From contig JAFTIH010000014.1 in the NCBI GenBank assembly GCA_017456985.1, positions 1 through 59,595 of the forward strand: DNA of 59,595 nucleotides, written 5' to 3'. The stretch comes from Clostridia bacterium (lineage in GTDB: Bacteria; Bacillota; Clostridia; Oscillospirales; CAG-272). A program made the translations under genes and the position numbers. The notes below the pieces were generated by a model. It was given only the letters and a program-made list of their open reading frames with translations, was not told the origin of the DNA and searched no databases. The number at the start of each line of letters is the position of its first letter. Position 1 is the stretch's first letter. This document shows positions 51,089 through 58,521 of the stretch, piece by piece.

Positions 51089-51310
51089 ATGAAACAAACG
51101 AATATGGATCTCAACAAAATCGTTGGGATCAACTTAAAACGTGCGATCAAGGAATCCAAGTGGAGAACGCAAGAGCGATTCTCCGAGGCGTTTGGCGCAG
51201 AGGTCAGAACCGTCGGAAGATGGTGCAACCAGGGCGTTGATAAGCTCTCCTTGATTCAGCAGATCGCTGATTTCCTTGAGATCGACGTTTTGGCACTCCT
51301 CTCTCTGTGA
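51089..51310 (+). CDS. Small helix-turn-helix protein next to the viperin
   Basis: A 73-aa protein with a single XRE/Cro-like helix-turn-helix (LNKIVGINLKRAIKESKWRTQERFSEAFGAEVRTVGRWCNQGVDKLSLIQQIADFLEI). ATG 51089 follows AAAGGAGG with 8-base spacing; TTG 51083 is too close. It has its own promoter and a terminator that overlaps its stop codon. It is the most local candidate to bind the GGACA-N5-TGTCC palindromes upstream of the viperin and ADP-ribosylglycohydrolase genes. That link is inferred. Confidence 0.8.
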   Translation: MKQTNMDLNKIVGINLKRAIKESKWRTQERFSEAFGAEVRTVGRWCNQGVDKLSLIQQIADFLEIDVLALLSL

Positions 51311-51324
51311 GAGGGGTGCTTTTT
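51293..51324 (+). terminator. Terminator after the small HTH gene
   Basis: GCACTCCTCTC pairs with GAGAGGGGTGC (one wobble), then CTTTTTAT. The hairpin begins inside the last codons of the gene. Confidence 0.8.
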
Positions 51325-51334
51325 ATATAGAAAC

Positions 51335-51378
51335 GGACATTTTCTGTCCTTCCCGGGCAAGCAGAATTTTGTTATACT
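51335..51378 (+). promoter_or_regulatory. Palindrome and extended -10 promoter of the viperin operon
   Basis: GGACA (51335-51339) and TGTCC (51345-51349) form an inverted repeat centred near -43, followed by TT, 21 bp and TATACT (51373-51378). The -10 is extended (TGT-TATACT) and there is no good -35, which fits activation by a protein bound at the palindrome. The identical layout occurs at 48304-48347. Confidence 0.7.
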
Positions 51379-51411
51379 GTAATCACAAAAAACAAAAGGA
51401 GATTGCAACCG

Positions 51412-52263
51412 ATGAAAAAACCGAACGTTATCAACTTTCATATCACAGACGCGTGCAATTATAGCTGCCGTTATTGCTTCGCAAACTTTAAGATGCAGGA
51501 TCTTCCGCTTGCCGATGCCAAGCGAGTGGTGGATAGCATCGTCACCTATTTTCGGGAAAACGGAATTGCGGACGGCAGAATTAACATTGCCGGTGGCGAG
51601 CCGCTACTCTACCGCCGATTGGATGCGGTCATTGATTACATCGTAGAGAAGGGGGTCAAGGTTTCCATTATTACGAACGGCTCACGGCTTACCGAGGAAA
51701 GGATCGCCGCTTGGTCCGACAAGGTTTCGATGATCGGCATCAGCGTGGACGCGATCACGCCTGCGGCGGAGGTGCGCATCGGAAGATGCGACGGGTGCGA
51801 GCAGGTCAACACCGTCGAGCATCTTACAAAAATGGCAAGTGCCATTCGCAAAGCGGGCATCAGGCTGAAAATCAACACGGTCGTTTCCAAAATAAATCTT
51901 GACGAGGATATGCTATCGCTTTATCGCGCGGTAAAGCCCGACAGATTAAAGCTGATTTACCTTCACGTGGTGCGTTATGCAAACGAATGGCCCGATACGA
52001 TGGACCTGATTCCGACCCTTGGAGAGTACCATGCGTTTATCGAAAAAAACCGATATGAGGACGAGTGTGAGCTTGTGTGCGAGGGACCGACGGATATGGA
52101 AAACTCGTATTTTATGATCAATCCGCACGGAGAGGTTTACATCAACTGCTTGGGCATCGAAAAGAAATACGGCAATTGCATCTACGAGCCGCTTTCTCAG
52201 ATCTTTGAGAGGCTTCCGTTTGATGCTAAGAAGTTTTCCCTGCGTTATGAAGAGGAGGTTTAA
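51412..52263 (+). CDS. Prokaryotic viperin-like radical SAM enzyme
   Basis: A 283-aa radical SAM protein that follows the viperin pattern from end to end. It has the 4Fe-4S cysteines 15, 19 and 22 in DACNYSCRYCF, GGEP at 61-64, SVD (111-113) with VRIGR, LKINTVVSKINLDEDM (152-167, compare FKINSVINRFNVEEDM of human viperin), and the C-terminal stretch ENSYFMINPHGEVYINC (230-246) followed by LPFDAKKFSLR. Viperins turn a nucleoside triphosphate into its 3'-deoxy-3',4'-didehydro form, a chain terminator of phage RNA synthesis. ATG 51412 follows AAAAGGAG. Operon with the next two genes. Nucleotide specificity is unknown. Confidence 0.85.
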   Translation: MKKPNVINFHITDACNYSCRYCFANFKMQDLPLADAKRVVDSIVTYFRENGIADGRINIAGGEPLLYRRLDAVIDYIVEKGVKVSIITNGSRLTEERIAAWSDKVSMIGISVDAITPAAEVRIGRCDGCEQVNTVEHLTKMASAIRKAGIRLKINTVVSKINLDEDMLSLYRAVKPDRLKLIYLHVVRYANEWPDTMDLIPTLGEYHAFIEKNRYEDECELVCEGPTDMENSYFMINPHGEVYINCLGIEKKYGNCIYEPLSQIFERLPFDAKKFSLRYEEEV

Positions 52264-52266
52264 AAA

Positions 52267-53019
52267 ATGAGCGAAACGAAATATTACAGAGTCGGCGCAT
52301 TTTACAAAGACGAAAACAGTAAAGCGGTCATCATTCAAGTTCACGACCGCAAAGAAGCGGAGAGTTGGGTGCCAAGGGTGAAGGCAATGCTCTATCCCGG
52401 AGAGGATACGGCAGAGTTCAGAGTAAGCATTTTTGAGTTCAGGCTGCAAATCAATCTGAATAACCTAAACCATTACCGCATCACCGTTGAGCGCCCCGTG
52501 ACGCATGCCTTCAAGGATGAGTGGGAGGAGTGCAACTACCAGACCGCGCAAGCATTTGACGCGCTTGTAGAGGCAGAGGGCGAGGACGATGCCAAGGCGA
52601 AATTTATACAGGAGCATTTCGAGTTTTATGCGAACGGCAGAACACCCGAGCAATATGATATTTACGCCGACGAGGTGCCCATCGAGCAGGTAATCGAGGA
52701 GGAGCAGAGGATGCTTCGTCAACGGCTGGTCAGCAAATACGCGCTTGAGCAGTTTGGGGATATGCCCGTTAAAGAGTTCAGCCGAATAATGCGCCGCGAG
52801 GAGAAGGAGGGCGATATGTTTTACAAAGCGCTGTCGGAACATCTTCGCAGACTTCGTATGACGGAATATCTGGAGAAGCGGCTTGATACGCAAAAGCTTT
52901 CGCACGCGGAGTTCTGCAAGATCCGTGACGCGCTTTGCAAAGCAAGAATCGGCGATGCGTTCGAGAAGATCAACCGTGATGCCATAGCAAAATACGGAAA
53001 GGAAGGACAGGTCGGATGA
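52267..53019 (+). CDS. Unrecognised protein in the viperin operon
   Basis: A 250-aa soluble protein. The first ~75 residues are mixed strand and helix (YYRVGAFYKDENSKAVIIQVHDRKEAESWVPRVKAMLYP). The rest is helical and highly charged (VIEEEQRMLRQRLVSKYALEQF; RRLRMTEYLEKRLDTQKLSHAEFCKIRDAL). No known domain was recognised, and it is not a nucleotide kinase, the usual viperin companion, by any visible motif. ATG 52267 lies 3 bp after the viperin stop codon, and its stop overlaps the exonuclease ATG (ATGA). Translation of all three is probably coupled. Confidence 0.75.
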   Translation: MSETKYYRVGAFYKDENSKAVIIQVHDRKEAESWVPRVKAMLYPGEDTAEFRVSIFEFRLQINLNNLNHYRITVERPVTHAFKDEWEECNYQTAQAFDALVEAEGEDDAKAKFIQEHFEFYANGRTPEQYDIYADEVPIEQVIEEEQRMLRQRLVSKYALEQFGDMPVKEFSRIMRREEKEGDMFYKALSEHLRRLRMTEYLEKRLDTQKLSHAEFCKIRDALCKARIGDAFEKINRDAIAKYGKEGQVG

Positions 53020-54116
53020 AATACTTGTTTTTAGATATTGAATGCGCAGACGGCGGCAAGGGGACTATATGCTCCTTCGGATGCGTGATCGCCGACGAGA
53101 GCTTCAAAATCCTTCGGCGCGAGGACATCATTATCAACCCCGAGGGACGCTTTTATTTGACCGGGCGGGCAGGAAGACCCGATATTGAATTGGCGTATCC
53201 AATAGAACGCTTTCGCCTTGCGCCAAACTTCGCTTATTACTATCCGCGCATCAAGGCACTCGTTGAAAACGAGGAATATTGCGTCGTTGGGCATTCTGTT
53301 GGTGACGACGTGACGTATCTCAACAAAGCGTGTGCGCGGTATGGGCTTGTGCCACTGTGCTTTGGCTTTTTCGACACCCAGAGAATGTATCGCGAGATTT
53401 TGGGCGAGAAAAATCAGATTTCTCTTGAAAACGCGGTTCGTGCGTTGCTCCCGACGGAGCGATTCAGAGCGCACCAAAGCGTGGAGGATGCGAGGGCAAC
53501 GATGCTCGTGCTCAAGGCCTTGTTAGAAAAGAAGGGGGTGCGCTTTGAGGCTTATCGGACAAGCACCGACCGATGCACGGGCAGGGCAGTGGACGGACGT
53601 TGCGTTTGGGACTATACGCCGCCGCAGAGCGAGGGACGTCGTCATCGCGATCACGCACTGCAGTGTGAAAAAGGCGAAAACGTAATGCTCCGCGGCAGAA
53701 AAAACCATACCCTTTTTCTTCGATATTTGGACTATGGCGAGAGCATCGGAGAGAAAAGCGACAAGCTGAAGGGGATGAAGGTGTCGGTTTCGATGAATTA
53801 CGAAACCGAGCATTTCAAGGAAATGATCCTGCTTGCGGGGATGATCAAGGCGGCGGGCGGTGAGTACGTTTTGAGGGCATCGGGCGCGAATATTTTTGCG
53901 ACTGTTGACGTAAGAAACGAGGATGGAACGCCCCGCCGATGCTCACGCGGCGAATACGTGCAAAAAGAGATCGAGAGCGGTAGAGAGATCGAGCTTATCA
54001 CCCTTGATGAGCTTCTTGCGCGGCTCGGAACGAGCCGCGCGTGGCTGGAAGGCGCGCCCTTGCCCGACGTTGAGTATCTGCTTGACGAGAAGTATAAAAG
54101 GAGCGCGAGTGCGTGA
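53016..54116 (+). CDS. DEDDh 3'-5' exonuclease with C-terminal BRCT-like region
   Basis: A 366-aa protein. Residues 1-175 form a DnaQ-like exonuclease: FLDIECADG (Asp7, Glu9), GHSVGDDVTYLN and HQSVEDARATML (catalytic His and Asp). After a linker, about residues 240-355 (LKGMKVSVSMNYETEHFKEMILLAGMIKAAGGEYVLRASGANIFATVD) look like a BRCT module. Such exonucleases trim single-stranded DNA or RNA. It is the last gene of the viperin operon and could act on nucleic acids ended by the viperin product, which is inference. Confidence 0.82.
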   Translation: MKYLFLDIECADGGKGTICSFGCVIADESFKILRREDIIINPEGRFYLTGRAGRPDIELAYPIERFRLAPNFAYYYPRIKALVENEEYCVVGHSVGDDVTYLNKACARYGLVPLCFGFFDTQRMYREILGEKNQISLENAVRALLPTERFRAHQSVEDARATMLVLKALLEKKGVRFEAYRTSTDRCTGRAVDGRCVWDYTPPQSEGRRHRDHALQCEKGENVMLRGRKNHTLFLRYLDYGESIGEKSDKLKGMKVSVSMNYETEHFKEMILLAGMIKAAGGEYVLRASGANIFATVDVRNEDGTPRRCSRGEYVQKEIESGREIELITLDELLARLGTSRAWLEGAPLPDVEYLLDEKYKRSASA

Positions 54117-54124
54117 TGAAAGAA

Positions 54125-54156
54125 ACGCCCTGCCAGAAGGCAGGGCGTCGCTTTTT
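54125..54156 (+). terminator. Terminator of the viperin operon
   Basis: ACGCCCTGCC (54125-54134) pairs perfectly with GGCAGGGCGT (54139-54148), then CGCTTTTTA. Confidence 0.9.
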
Positions 54157-55615
54157 AATGGGTGATCTTGTTGCCGATAAAGGCGAGAATGGTGTCCACT
54201 GTGACGATCTCCTTATTTTGCATAAAGATATCGATCAGGGTGTCGTAATCGGACAGAAGCTTATTTAAGTCGGCAGTGCTCACGTTGCTCGTGAGGGTGA
54301 CGTTGTTTTTGTCGTTTACCTCGTCGGTCAGATCGTTATAGTATTTTTCCTGAATGAAGAACATCGGCACCTGTGCCTTTACAACCTCGTAGGCTTCGTC
54401 GGTGGCATTATATACGTAGAAGTACTGCGTGCGGAACTCGATGTCATAATGACGGGAGCCGACGAGGGGCTTTTTGGGGGTCCAAGGCGTGCTTTTGCCG
54501 TTAATGAAGAATGCGGCGGGTGTGTCGTCGTTCATCTGCTCACGGTACTTAATGCTTTGGAGTCCCGTCAGGGTGTTGAGGTCGAACCACAGCGTGTCGT
54601 AGGACAATGCGGAGAGCGTTTCTTTGACCTCGTAGCCGATCAGCTTGCCCGTATCAAGGTCGTAAAGCTCCGAAATATAACCCTTGAAGCCGACCATTCC
54701 GTCCGCTTTGTTGCCGACGGCACTGACGTAGCCGTCACGCACGTAAAAGTCTGCGGCACTGGCGATCTCAACCCCTGCTACCGTCAGATATTCGTAAATA
54801 TGACCCGTAACGTCCTCGCCGTCACGCTCGACCATAAAGAAAGCACGGCGCACGCCGAGATAGCGAATGGCAAAGGTGTAAGCGTCCTCGGTGACGGTGT
54901 AGCAAAGGGCGTTCGCGTCGCCAATTTGTACGCGCACGGTTTTTTCGTTGGTTTCTACGTCAAGCGAGAGGGCAATTTGTGCCGTCTGTCCTGCAAGCGT
55001 ATAGTCAAGAACGTAGAACAGAACATCATCCTCAAAGTAAATCGTGACCGTATAAATGCCGTTTTGGAAGGAATGGCTTGCCGTTGCGTCGGGGTTGTTA
55101 TCAAGATAGTTGTTGAACGCTACGACGGAAGAAGTCGTCAACCCTTCGATAACCTCAAGCGCACGGTAGAAAACTTGTGATTGCGCCATATTTTCAAGGA
55201 TCATATTCCATTGCTCTCCAAAGCCGCCCGCTGCAATGCTTCCCGTATTGACAAAGCCGGAATAGTCCGTTACGATCTGATTTTTCGAATTCAGATGATT
55301 GCCTTGCGGCGTCATAGATTCGGGAAGATAAGAGTAGGGGTCAAGAAGGTAGCTCTCAAGCAAGGTGGAAAGGTATGCCTTGAGCTGTATTTTTTCATTC
55401 TCGCTCATACCGCCGTCAGTGTTACCGCCGTCGGTGTTGCCGCCGTCGGTGTTACCGCCGTCAGTGTTGCCACCGTCGGTGTTGCCGCCGTCGGTGTTGC
55501 CGCCCGTTTGGCTGTTGTCGTTGCCGCCACCATTAGGCTCGGGGGATTCGTTGCAGGCGATCAGTCCGCAAAAGAGTGAGAGGATTAAAAGAATCGAAAT
55601 CAGGATTTTTTTCAT
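54155..55615 (-). CDS. Secreted lipoprotein with GGNTD repeat linker
   Basis: A 486-aa lipoprotein. The signal MKKILISILLILSLFCGLIAC ends in a lipobox cysteine (Cys21). A low-complexity spacer (about 26-69) contains six GGNTD units encoded by a 15-bp tandem repeat, which keeps the folded domain away from the membrane. The remaining ~410 residues are beta-rich and not recognised. ATG 55615 follows AGGAG. It forms an operon with the membrane protein encoded 18 bp upstream. Confidence 0.85.
   Translation of the reverse strand: MKKILISILLILSLFCGLIACNESPEPNGGGNDNSQTGGNTDGGNTDGGNTDGGNTDGGNTDGGNTDGGMSENEKIQLKAYLSTLLESYLLDPYSYLPESMTPQGNHLNSKNQIVTDYSGFVNTGSIAAGGFGEQWNMILENMAQSQVFYRALEVIEGLTTSSVVAFNNYLDNNPDATASHSFQNGIYTVTIYFEDDVLFYVLDYTLAGQTAQIALSLDVETNEKTVRVQIGDANALCYTVTEDAYTFAIRYLGVRRAFFMVERDGEDVTGHIYEYLTVAGVEIASAADFYVRDGYVSAVGNKADGMVGFKGYISELYDLDTGKLIGYEVKETLSALSYDTLWFDLNTLTGLQSIKYREQMNDDTPAAFFINGKSTPWTPKKPLVGSRHYDIEFRTQYFYVYNATDEAYEVVKAQVPMFFIQEKYYNDLTDEVNDKNNVTLTSNVSTADLNKLLSDYDTLIDIFMQNKEIVTVDTILAFIGNKITH
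55409..55503 (-). repeat. 15-bp coding tandem repeat
   Basis: Six successive 15-bp units (plus-strand form GCCGCCGTCGGTGTT with single-base variants) encode GGNTD. Units are clean in length, so the number may vary between strains by slippage or recombination without changing the frame. Confidence 0.85.
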
Positions 55616-55633
55616 ATAGGTTCTCCTATCATT

Positions 55634-56047
55634 TTAAGCAATTTCTTTTTCGCGATAGCCCATCACGATTGCGTAGGGATAAACGAACAGGGACATCACG
55701 AGCCCGAGCGCGATGGCAAGCAAGCCGAACGCGCACGCCAAAAGCAGTCCGAGGATCCAGAACAGAAGCTTTACGGTGAGCAGCCAGAGAATGCCGTCGA
55801 GGTCAAGGGTGAAGATGAGTCCCGGAAATTTGACAAAGCCCCAGCCGAAAACGGTGACGATCATTTCGCCTACGAAGTTGTTGTCAAGAATCAGGCAGGA
55901 AACGAGGGTGTAGACCAGAACGCCAAGGATCGCAAAGGCGATGAAGAGCTTTACGTCCTTTTGGTAGATCGCGAGTGCGGCGCCTACCGAGAGGAGAATA
56001 CCGCCCGAGATGCCACCCCAAATGTAGGATTTCGTTGTAGTTAGCAT
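55634..56047 (-). CDS. Small multi-span membrane protein
   Basis: A 137-aa protein with four to five hydrophobic segments (YIWGGISGGILLSVGAALAIY; LFIAFAILGVLVYTLVSCLIL; LLFWILGLLLACAFGLLAIALGLVMSL). Not recognised. ATG 56047 follows AAGGAGG. It is the first gene of the pair with the lipoprotein, controlled by a promoter that carries two ACCCATAG boxes, and is divergent from an XRE regulator. Confidence 0.75.
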   Translation of the reverse strand: MLTTTKSYIWGGISGGILLSVGAALAIYQKDVKLFIAFAILGVLVYTLVSCLILDNNFVGEMIVTVFGWGFVKFPGLIFTLDLDGILWLLTVKLLFWILGLLLACAFGLLAIALGLVMSLFVYPYAIVMGYREKEIA

Positions 56048-56104
56048 AAAAGCCTCCTTGAAAAATGAAAATAAAAATGAAAGTGAAGCGGGGGTCACGC
56101 CCCT

Positions 56105-56133
56105 ATTATACACCCATAGTTTTAAAAAGTCAA
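56105..56133 (-). promoter_or_regulatory. Promoter of the membrane protein/lipoprotein operon
   Basis: Minus-strand TTGACT (56128-56133) and TATAAT (56105-56110), 17-bp spacer. ACCCATAG boxes occupy the spacer (56112-56119) and abut the -35 (56133-56140). Confidence 0.85.
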
Positions 56134-56206
56134 CCCATAGATGCTTAAAAATTTATCTTATAGGCGATATAATATAGATAAATAAGGGAGGATTTTTCCT
56201 ATGGGT
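56112..56206. promoter_or_regulatory. Three ACCCATAG boxes, candidate XRE operator
   Basis: ACCCATAG occurs at 56112-56119 and 56133-56140, 21 bp (two helical turns) apart, and inverted as CTATGGGT at 56199-56206 over the start codon of the XRE gene. The XRE-type protein probably represses both directions. Confidence 0.6.
56168..56173 (+). promoter_or_regulatory. Likely -10 of the XRE gene
   Basis: TATAAT lies 28 bp before the start codon. The -35 region (TTAAAA) is weak. Confidence 0.5.
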
Positions 56207-56515
56207 GATGAAAAGCTATTAAGGGAAATGGGTGCGCGGATCAGTGCCAGGCGCAAGGAATTGCACTTGACGCAAGAGGCACTTGCTGAGAAGATGGACG
56301 TGTCGCTTCAAATGATCTCTAATCTTGAGCTCGGGAAAAAGGCGATCCGTCCCGAAAATTTGGTCAAGCTGTGTCAGGTGCTTTCTGTCAGTGCGGACTA
56401 CATTTTGCGCGGGGTACAGTCTGAGGTGGCGATCTCTGCCTTTCTTGATAAATGTCAGAAGCTCCCTTACGAGAAACAGCGACTGTTAGAGATCATTGTG
56501 GAATCCTGGGAATAA
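56201..56515 (+). CDS. XRE-family transcriptional regulator
   Basis: A 104-aa protein with one HTH_3 domain near the N-terminus (MGARISARRKELHLTQEALAEKMDVSLQMISNLELGKKAIRPENLVKLCQVLSVSADYILRG) and a short helical C-terminus. ATG 56201 follows AAGGGAGG. It is divergent from the lipoprotein operon. ACCCATAG boxes in the shared region suggest it controls both. No relation to a phage or toxin gene is visible. Confidence 0.9.
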   Translation: MGDEKLLREMGARISARRKELHLTQEALAEKMDVSLQMISNLELGKKAIRPENLVKLCQVLSVSADYILRGVQSEVAISAFLDKCQKLPYEKQRLLEIIVESWE

Positions 56516-56520
56516 AAAAC

Positions 56521-56551
56521 CGCCCTGCCTTTCGGCAGGGCGAAATTTTTA
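56521..56551. terminator. Bidirectional terminator between the XRE gene and the YwaF-like gene
   Basis: CGCCCTGCC (56521-56529) pairs with GGCAGGGCG (56534-56542), followed by AAATTTTT. Confidence 0.85.
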
Positions 56552-57376
56552 TACGGGAGTTTCTTCTTGGACGGGTTCGGGTGCCTCGGAGGTTTGGGGC
56601 GCTGTGGGTGCCTTGTGGCGCGAGGCGATGAGGTAAAAGACGCCGTAGAAGGCGAGGATATAGAGGACGAACAGCAGCACGACGCCGATGGGGTAGAGGA
56701 TGGGGTTGCCGCCGACGAGGTTGTAGACGATATCGTAGGGCGTGCCGTCGCCGCGGACCAAGAACATATAGTTATAGTCGAGAAGGGCGTTGGCGATCGC
56801 CGCGGCGATGCAGAAGAAGAAAAGAATGCCGAAGGTGATGGGGATGTTCTTCTTTTTCATGCTTGCCATACCCGAGATGGCGATATAGAGCGAGGAAAAG
56901 CCCGCGATGGCGTGCGTGATGCCCGAGACGACGTTGTCAAAGCCGAGCACGGGATAGGACGCGTAATTGTTGCCCGCGGCGTAGGTGCCAAGCAACGCGC
57001 CGAGGATGCCGAAGATAAAGACGAAGTCAAGCGCCGCTTGCTTGAAGGTGCCTTCCTTCGAAAAGGCGGCAACGGGGAGCGCGATCAGCTGGATCGAGCA
57101 AAGGAAAAGAGGAAGCGAATACAAAAAGTCCCACGGGTCGCCCGCGCGGAAGCAGCAAAAGACGATCTTGAACAGCTCAAGCGTATCCATTAAGATCGCC
57201 GCGACGACGAGCACGTGGTTCTTTTTCGCGTCGGTGCGCGACGCGTTTTTTCTGCCGAGAACGACGGCGAGTGCCACCATGGCGAGCATTAGGAACGTCA
57301 CGAAGCATAGGTGCTGCCAGGATAAATAGCCCTCGGGCTCACGGGTGTACCCACCCCATCCGAAAAATTCTTTCAT
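56549..57376 (-). CDS. YwaF/TMEM164-like membrane protein
   Basis: A 275-aa protein with about seven hydrophobic segments and a Pro/Glu-rich tail (APTAPQTSEAPEPVQEETPV). The second half of segment three (DFLYSLPLFLCSIQLIALPVAAF) matches the YwaF type. Function of the family in bacteria is unclear. ATG 57376 is preferred because AGGAG lies seven bases upstream; an ATG six bases earlier is too close. It has its own promoter. Confidence 0.8.
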   Translation of the reverse strand: MKEFFGWGGYTREPEGYLSWQHLCFVTFLMLAMVALAVVLGRKNASRTDAKKNHVLVVAAILMDTLELFKIVFCCFRAGDPWDFLYSLPLFLCSIQLIALPVAAFSKEGTFKQAALDFVFIFGILGALLGTYAAGNNYASYPVLGFDNVVSGITHAIAGFSSLYIAISGMASMKKKNIPITFGILFFFCIAAAIANALLDYNYMFLVRGDGTPYDIVYNLVGGNPILYPIGVVLLFVLYILAFYGVFYLIASRHKAPTAPQTSEAPEPVQEETPV

Positions 57377-57415
57377 AGTCATACTCCTACTGTTTCATCA
57401 GGGTTCGACAGAGTC

Positions 57416-57444
57416 AGTATAGCACAAAGGGGCAAAAATGTAAA
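57416..57444 (-). promoter_or_regulatory. Promoter of the YwaF-like gene
   Basis: Minus-strand TTTACA (57439-57444) and TATACT (57416-57421), 17-bp spacer. Confidence 0.75.
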
Positions 57445-57922
57445 GAGTTTTTGACGAAGAAGCGACAATTCGCGCAAAAGACGGCTGTGTTTACGAGGTG
57501 ACGGAGAACCGTTTTTCGGAGAAAAACAGTTGGGGTCCCACACCCGCCCAAAAGGAAAAGCAGGTTTCCTCAAACCTGCCTTTTGGTGCGGGTTAAAGGT
57601 AAGCAAGCATAAACAGTTGATAACTGTTTATGCGAAGCGCTTAACTGAAATAAGAAAAAATGAAGTGAGGCTGTGCCGAACGCGCATTTTGACTATATTT
57701 CAGGAAGGTAGAACTGTTTTTTGTGACGCGCCCGAAGAAAATAAGGAGAAAGGAAGCGGAGCTATGCTTCGCGCGCATTTCGACTATATTTTCGAGCCGT
57801 CGGTGAACCTCGGGTTAAAGGACTTGATTCTCGCGCGAACTGCGCGCTCGGTCTTCCGCGGCTCTGACAGTCCCAAGGCCTTCATTCACTACCGCTCCCC
57901 TTCAAGTCCTTTCCCCCTTCCG

Positions 57923-57963
57923 AAAATTAAAAGCAGCACCACAAGGGTGCTGCTTTTAATTTT
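57923..57963. terminator. Strong bidirectional hairpin in the repeat block
   Basis: An 18-bp perfect stem (57923-57940 with 57946-57963) with A and T ends. It is adjacent to the second copy of the tRNA-Leu 3' fragment. Confidence 0.8.
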
Positions 57964-58142
57964 GGTGCGGGTAAAAGGTAAACGAGGGAAAACGGTTGAT
58001 AACCGTTTTCCCGAAGTGCTTAACTGAAATAAGGAGCGTGAGCCGTGAGGCTGTGCCGAATGGGGAAGGCGACTATATTTCAGGAAGGGAGAACCGTTTT
58101 TCGGAGAAAAACAGTTCAAGTCCAACACCCGCCCCAAAGAAA

Positions 58143-58168
58143 AAACCTCGTCTTGCGACGAGGTCTTT
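58143..58168 (-). terminator. tRNA-Leu terminator
   Basis: ACCTCGTC pairs with GACGAGGT, with an A-run on the plus strand (T-run on the minus strand), directly after the tRNA 3' end. Confidence 0.85.
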
Positions 58169-58171
58169 TTG

Positions 58172-58258
58172 TGGTGCGGGTTAAAGGACTTGAACCTTCA
58201 CAGCCTTGCGACCATAAGAACCTGAATCTTACGCGTCTGCCAATTCCGCCAAACCCGC
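58172..58258 (-). tRNA. tRNA-Leu (anticodon CAG)
   Basis: A complete 87-nt class II tRNA with encoded CCA. The acceptor GCGGGTT pairs with AACCCGC. Anticodon stem TAAGA/TCTTA encloses TTCAGGT, with anticodon CAG at 58222-58224 on the minus strand. A long variable arm (about TGGTCGCAAGGCTGTG) and T-arm GGTTCAAGTCC follow. Confidence 0.97.
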
Positions 58259-58521
58259 ATATAAAATTGTTGCACCAAGCTTTGCTTGCACGGCGTAGTG
58301 CGTACCGTGACGCGGCGTCTGCCAGCGACTCGCTGTCGCTCGCGTGCATAAGTTCCCCAGCCCTCGACTGCCGCGCTATCGCTCGCATTCTCGGTGTGTC
58401 ACTTAAATTCCGCCAAACTCGCATATGAAGTTTCCCATTTGATTTTTACACGGAGCGGGATCTCCGAGGCGGTGTGTTTTACATGCTCCGCAGTCTTGTC
58501 CCGAACTCGGAACAAAAAAGA
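58259..58521 (-). repeat. tRNA-Leu leader region with a broken 5' tRNA copy
   Basis: AATTCCGCCAAACTCGCAT (58407-58425) matches the 5' end of the real tRNA (58242-58260) with one change, and GCGTCTGCCA (58315-58324) matches the next part of the D-arm. Together they look like a tRNA-Leu 5' half split by about 80-100 bp. No gene was found in 58259-58620. Confidence 0.6.

Larger units (their letters stand above)
57495..58171. repeat. Repeat block made of tRNA-Leu 3' fragments, terminators and flanking modules
   Basis: No credible gene. The tRNA-Leu 3' end (plus-strand TGGTGCGGGTTAAAGG) recurs at 57584-57599 and 57963-57978; CGGGTTAAAGGACTTGA recurs at 57811-57827. Each 3'-end copy sits directly beside a terminator hairpin in minus orientation (57556-57583, 57923-57963), just as the real tRNA does. 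A 29-bp sequence starting GGAGAACCG is at 57503-57531 and 58088-58116. The copies look like remains of duplicated tRNA-Leu units. Confidence 0.7.

Noticed and set aside
57379-58137. Short readings containing NCFSPKNGSP
   Set aside because: They lie in the tRNA-Leu fragment repeats, appear in both copies of the flank, and cross terminator hairpins.
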